DNA of 6,116 nt from Mycobacterium sp. (GTDB lineage: Bacteria > Actinomycetota > Actinomycetes > Mycobacteriales > Mycobacteriaceae). A program made the translations under genes and the position numbers. The notes beneath the pieces were generated by a model, which did no database searches, was not told where the DNA came from, and saw only the letters and a list, made by a program, of their open reading frames with translations. Location of the stretch: the NCBI GenBank assembly GCA_018500005.2, contig JAHBAP020000200.1, forward strand, positions 1 to 6,116. The letters are read 5' to 3'. Shown piece after piece: positions 4,944 through 6,116 of this stretch. The stretch's first letter is position 1, and each line of letters starts with the position of its first letter.

Positions 4944-6116
4944 CTACAGGTGCGGTTCGGCAGCCGAGACGGCATCCCCGGTATGACCGTCCCCGGCCAG
5001 TTTGACCAAACCCCACTCGGCCGGACCGGCCAGCAGTCGGTGACTCGGCAGCACCCGCACGGTGTAGCCCATGGATCCGGCCGACGGCAGCGGGGTGGTT
5101 GCCGAGAAGATCTCGGTGCCGCCATCGCCCGACCCGATATGAGCCATCTCGACGCAGTGCGGGCTGAGCAGGGTGCCGGTGGAATCGGCCCGCCCCAGCA
5201 CCGCCTGCACCACCACCTCGTCGGGGCGCAGGCCGGCCGGCATCACGGTGGCGGTCAGCGTCAGTTCCGAGCCGAGCAACGGGGTGTCGGGAAGACCGGT
5301 GCTGTCCACATCGGTGATCACCACATAGGGCCACGCCTCGGTCACCCGTTGCCGATAGACCGCCAGTTCGCGGGCCCGGCCGAACGGCAGTCCGTCGATC
5401 GACTCGACCGTCTGCCGAAGCGATGCCGCCGCCGGCGCGTAGTACTGCTCGGTGTAGTCGCGCACCATCCGGGAGGCCAGCACCTTGGGGCCCAGCGACA
5501 GCAGCGTGTGGCGCACCATCTCCACCCAGCGTCCCGGCACACCGTTGTCGTCGCGGTCGTAGAACTTGGGCGCCACCGAGTTCTTCAACAGGTCGTAGAG
5601 CGCCTTGGATTCCAGGTCGTCACGACGCTCTTCGTTCACCACCTCGGCGCTGGGGATCTCCCAGCCGTTCTCCCCGTCGAACCACTCGTCCCACCAGCCG
5701 TCCCGGATGGACAGGTTCAGGCCGCCGTTGAGCGCGCTCTTCATCCCGGAGGTTCCGCACGCCTCCAGCGGCCGCAGCGGATTGTTCAGCCACACATCGC
5801 AGCCCCAGTACAGCAACCGGGCCATCGACATGTCGTAGTCCGGCAGGAAGGCGATGCGGTGCCGGACCTCGGGCCGGTCGGCGAACCGGACGAGCTGCTG
5901 GATCAGCGCCTTGCCCGCGTCGTCGGCGGGATGGGACTTGCCGGCCACGATCAACTGGATGGGCCGGTGCTCGTCGAGCAGCAGCGGCTCCAGGCGATCC
6001 GGGTCGCGCAGCATCAGCGTCAGTCGCTTATAGGTCGGCACCCGGCGGGCAAAGCCGATGGTCAGCACCCCGGGATCGAAAGCCGTTTTGATCCAACCCA
6101 ATTCGGCCTCGATGGC
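4944..6116 (-). CDS. glgP: Alpha-glucan (glycogen) phosphorylase, C-terminal 390 residues (N-terminus outside window)
   Basis: This GT35 enzyme removes glucose from glycogen or maltodextrin ends with phosphate, giving glucose-1-phosphate; it uses pyridoxal phosphate and acts in the cytoplasm. The reading frame is open from the right edge at 6116 to the TAG at 4944-4946. Visible signatures are [54 protein letters not shown] (in pieces), and the cofactor motif [18 protein letters not shown], whose Lys (codon 5739-5741) should be the PLP-linked residue. [15 protein letters not shown] and [12 protein letters not shown] follow, as in the actinobacterial long form of about 850 residues. About 460-470 N-terminal residues therefore lie beyond the window. 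The last roughly 140 residues (after [15 protein letters not shown]) look like the beta-rich C-terminal extension of that form. An internal TTG at 6101 is only a Leu codon. The porin gene follows after 31 bp; dinG lies convergent further left. Confidence 0.95.
   Translation of the reverse strand, partial: AIEAELGWIKTAFDPGVLTIGFARRVPTYKRLTLMLRDPDRLEPLLLDEHRPIQLIVAGKSHPADDAGKALIQQLVRFADRPEVRHRIAFLPDYDMSMARLLYWGCDVWLNNPLRPLEACGTSGMKSALNGGLNLSIRDGWWDEWFDGENGWEIPSAEVVNEERRDDLESKALYDLLKNSVAPKFYDRDDNGVPGRWVEMVRHTLLSLGPKVLASRMVRDYTEQYYAPAAASLRQTVESIDGLPFGRARELAVYRQRVTEAWPYVVITDVDSTGLPDTPLLGSELTLTATVMPAGLRPDEVVVQAVLGRADSTGTLLSPHCVEMAHIGSGDGGTEIFSATTPLPSAGSMGYTVRVLPSHRLLAGPAEWGLVKLAGDGHTGDAVSAAEPHL

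Noticed and set aside
1..6116. CRISPR array, tRNA, rRNA, insertion sequence, attachment site or phage genes
   Set aside because: I looked for regular repeats, cloverleaf-like segments and transposase or integrase motifs and found none. Nearly all the window is accounted for by six genes.

Overview
The window looks like high-GC actinobacterial chromosome, most probably from a fast-growing mycobacterium (Mycolicibacterium type). The evidence is the strong G/C bias at third codon positions, a TTG-started DinG of mycobacterial type, an MspA-family porin (a family of the mycolic-acid outer membrane), an actinobacterial alpha-glucan phosphorylase, and promoters of the form TANNNT-N6-ATG. The species cannot be fixed from this sequence alone.

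Layout from left to right. (1) 1-618, minus strand: a type II toxin-antitoxin pair. vapB encodes an AbrB/MazE-fold antitoxin. vapC encodes a PIN-domain ribonuclease, overlaps the vapB end by 17 bp, starts at TTG, and runs off the left edge just short of its C-terminus. (2) 619-660: a 42-bp divergent regulatory region with a 16-bp near-perfect palindrome, part of a wider set of TACCA/TGGTA half-sites spaced about one helical turn apart. (3) 661-2664, plus strand: a full-length DinG/XPD-type iron-sulfur helicase. (4) 2699-4138, plus strand: a secreted lipoprotein of the neutral zinc metallopeptidase family (HEYGH), carrying a second, degenerate copy of its own peptidase domain. (5) 4151-4912, minus strand: an MspA-family porin with a signal peptide and a Pro/Ala-rich linker. 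(6) 4944-6116, minus strand: the C-terminal 390 residues of alpha-glucan (glycogen) phosphorylase, cut by the right edge.

How the genes relate. dinG and glgP face each other, as I recall for the neighbouring dinG and glgP genes of M. tuberculosis. Here two envelope genes, a lipoprotein peptidase and a porin, lie between them. The porin follows glgP by 31 bp on the same strand with a strong ribosome binding site, so the two are probably co-transcribed. The peptidase follows dinG by 34 bp but appears to have its own leaderless promoter. The vapBC module fires away from dinG, and its probable operator lies between the two start codons.

I see no CRISPR array, tRNA, rRNA, insertion sequence, phage gene or evident new defence system. 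Every stretch over 300 bp is coding. The least ordinary things are the internally duplicated peptidase with a dead second half, the phased operator shared by vapBC and dinG, and the glgP-porin gene pair.
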